From positions 1 through 6,396 of the forward strand of contig JAZRKE010000079.1 in assembly GCA_045646145.1 (NCBI GenBank): a stretch of DNA of 6,396 nucleotides. Direction: 5' to 3'. Positions 6,072 to 6,396 of the stretch are shown piece by piece. The translations under genes and the position numbers were made by a program. The notes beneath the pieces were generated by a model. It saw only the letters and a list, made by a program, of their open reading frames with translations, was not told the origin of the DNA and ran no database searches. The first letter of the stretch is position 1. Each line of letters begins with the position of its first letter. This stretch comes from SIG565 sp045646145. Lineage in GTDB: Bacteria; Bacillota; Clostridia; Oscillospirales; Acutalibacteraceae.

Positions 6072-6092
6072 TGCAAATGCTTTGCATTTGCA
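6072..6092 (-). promoter_or_regulatory. Perfect 9-bp hairpin next to an SD
   Basis: TGCAAATGC (6072-6080) and GCATTTGCA (6084-6092) form a perfect stem with a 3-nt loop. On the minus strand the stem ends on the first base of the AAAGGA that serves the ATG at 6063. As RNA it could limit ribosome access to that start. If the longer frame is the true gene, the hairpin is inside coding sequence instead. Confidence 0.35.
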
Positions 6093-6177
6093 TAAGTTTA
6101 TAAATTCCATCGACTTTTGAGGTGAAAACCTATATTTTCCCTTGCTCAAATTTTTTCAATCGCTCCATCTTAAATTA

Positions 6178-6186
6178 AGTATATCA
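6178..6186 (-). promoter_or_regulatory. Extended -10 promoter for the small minus-strand frame
   Basis: On the minus strand the bases read TGATATACT, an extended -10 (TG-N-TATACT). The region 17 nt upstream (6206-6201, TTTCAA) is a poor -35, as extended -10 promoters tolerate. Transcription would start near 6171 and run through the amber-interrupted frame. A 5-bp inverted repeat, GCTTT/AAAGC (6192-6208), sits just upstream. Confidence 0.45.
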
Positions 6187-6220
6187 TAGTTGCTTTAAAA
6201 TTGAAAGCAGAAATTTAATC

Positions 6221-6245
6221 AACCCTGACAATAGTTGTCATGGGG
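6221..6245. repeat. Third copy of the TGACA/TGTCA dyad, without a promoter
   Basis: AACCCTGACA (6221-6230), 5-nt spacer ATAGT, TGTCATGGGG (6236-6245) keeps the 10-5-10 layout of the two dyads upstream of the DNRLRE and DUF1906 genes. Its left arm is identical to copy 1 and its spacer is nearly that of copy 2. No TATAAT follows at 6 nt on either strand and the ACTTGCAGCTGTA block is missing. It lies about 35 nt upstream of the extended -10 on the minus strand and touches the REP-like unit. Confidence 0.5.
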
Positions 6246-6247
6246 GG

Positions 6248-6360
6248 ACAGGGGACGGATAGCGTGAAACCAAACAGCAAGAAAAAAGCAAAAAGGGCAC
6301 ACTAAAACAAGCCGAGGAAATCCCCAACTGAGGAACACAAGGGGACGGTTCTCTTGTGTT
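6248..6360. mobile_element. REP-like unit: two GGGGACGG copies and a hairpin
   Basis: ACAGGGGACGG (6248-6258) and CACAAGGGGACGG (6336-6348) share the same core in direct orientation. The right copy sits in a perfect 8-bp inverted repeat, AACACAAG (6334-6341) / CTTGTGTT (6353-6360), with an 11-nt loop containing GGGACGGTTCT. GGGGACGGTTCT next to ACAAG/CTTGT is a motif I recall as a dispersed repeat in Clostridia-type genomes near IS200-like Y1 (REP-associated) transposases; that is memory, not a search. The stretch between the copies (6259-6333) has no start-to-stop frame worth calling and looks less AT-rich than its neighbours. No transposase gene lies in the window. Confidence 0.5.
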
Positions 6361-6396
6361 GACAAAATATTTACATTTTTCCTCCTTTCAAATGGG

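Larger units (their letters stand above)
5884..6168 (-). pseudogene. Small gene interrupted by one amber codon (or recoded)
   Basis: The small minus-strand frame stays open upstream of 6093 for 25 codons except for one TAG (6132-6130), back to an ATG at 6168. The extra codons read like protein: MERLKKFEQGKI, then amber, then VFTSKVDGIYKL, running in frame into MQMQSICKGKMSEDK. A single TAT-to-TAG change (Tyr in GKIYVFTSK) would explain the break. The whole frame would be 93 sense codons plus the amber. The ATG lies only about 3 nt past the expected start of transcription and has no SD, which weakens the case for it being the original start. The alternatives are chance openness of the leader, or translation only from 6063 or 6093. 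Confidence 0.4.

Noticed and set aside
5921..6103. 60-codon + strand frame opposite the small minus-strand frame
   Set aside because: No SD before its ATG, and the Phe/Ile-rich product mirrors the Lys/Asn-rich minus-strand protein.
6359..6381. Consensus -35 TTGACA at 6359-6364 on the + strand
   Set aside because: No -10 hexamer at 16-18 nt, and the TT belongs to the REP hairpin arm.
1..6396. CRISPR array, tRNA or rRNA genes
   Set aside because: No regular repeat-spacer pattern, and no cloverleaf or rRNA-like stretch was seen on either strand.

Overview
The window is AT-rich DNA with strong Shine-Dalgarno (SD) sequences, intrinsic terminators and a lipobox lipoprotein. It suggests a low-GC Firmicute, most likely a gut-type Clostridia (Oscillospiraceae/Ruminococcus-like). 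That placement is inferred from gene style and protein families, not from a marker gene.

Left part (1-161): no complete gene. A REP-like imperfect hairpin (30-62) and a rho-independent terminator (128-161) close off a transcription unit that lies mostly outside the window.

Central block (169-4259, + strand): three genes for surface-type proteins. The first (256-1386) carries a C-terminal DNRLRE domain behind an unrecognised N-terminal domain. The second (1506-2318) is an Rv2525c-like glycoside-hydrolase-like (DUF1906/GH25-type barrel) protein. The third (2352-4259) has four BIG2 immunoglobulin-like repeats and an unrecognised C-terminal module of about 290 residues. None has a signal peptide, although all three families are usually extracytoplasmic. 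The first gene, and the second-third pair, are each preceded by the same 58-nt element (45/58 identical): a TGACA/TGTCA dyad, exactly 6 nt, TATAAT, 2 nt, then an identical 13-nt block at the expected transcription start. The three genes therefore look co-regulated as a set. They could be spore-surface proteins, phage-tail-like or injected proteins, or products released by lysis; the sequence does not decide.

Right part (4309-5794, - strand): a two-helix membrane protein with a soluble C-terminal domain, and upstream of it a lipoprotein with propeller-like repeats. The membrane-protein gene converges on the block above through a shared hairpin terminator that overlaps its stop codon. Neither product is recognised.

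Far right (5884-6396): a small minus-strand reading frame that seems to continue upstream through one amber codon to an ATG just behind an extended -10 promoter. Beyond it lie a third, promoter-less copy of the dyad, a REP-like unit with two GGGGACGG copies and a hairpin (6248-6360), and a near-perfect minus-strand SD followed by ATG-TAA.

The strongest lead for something new is the co-regulated, leaderless DNRLRE / DUF1906 / BIG2 trio under the duplicated dyad promoter.
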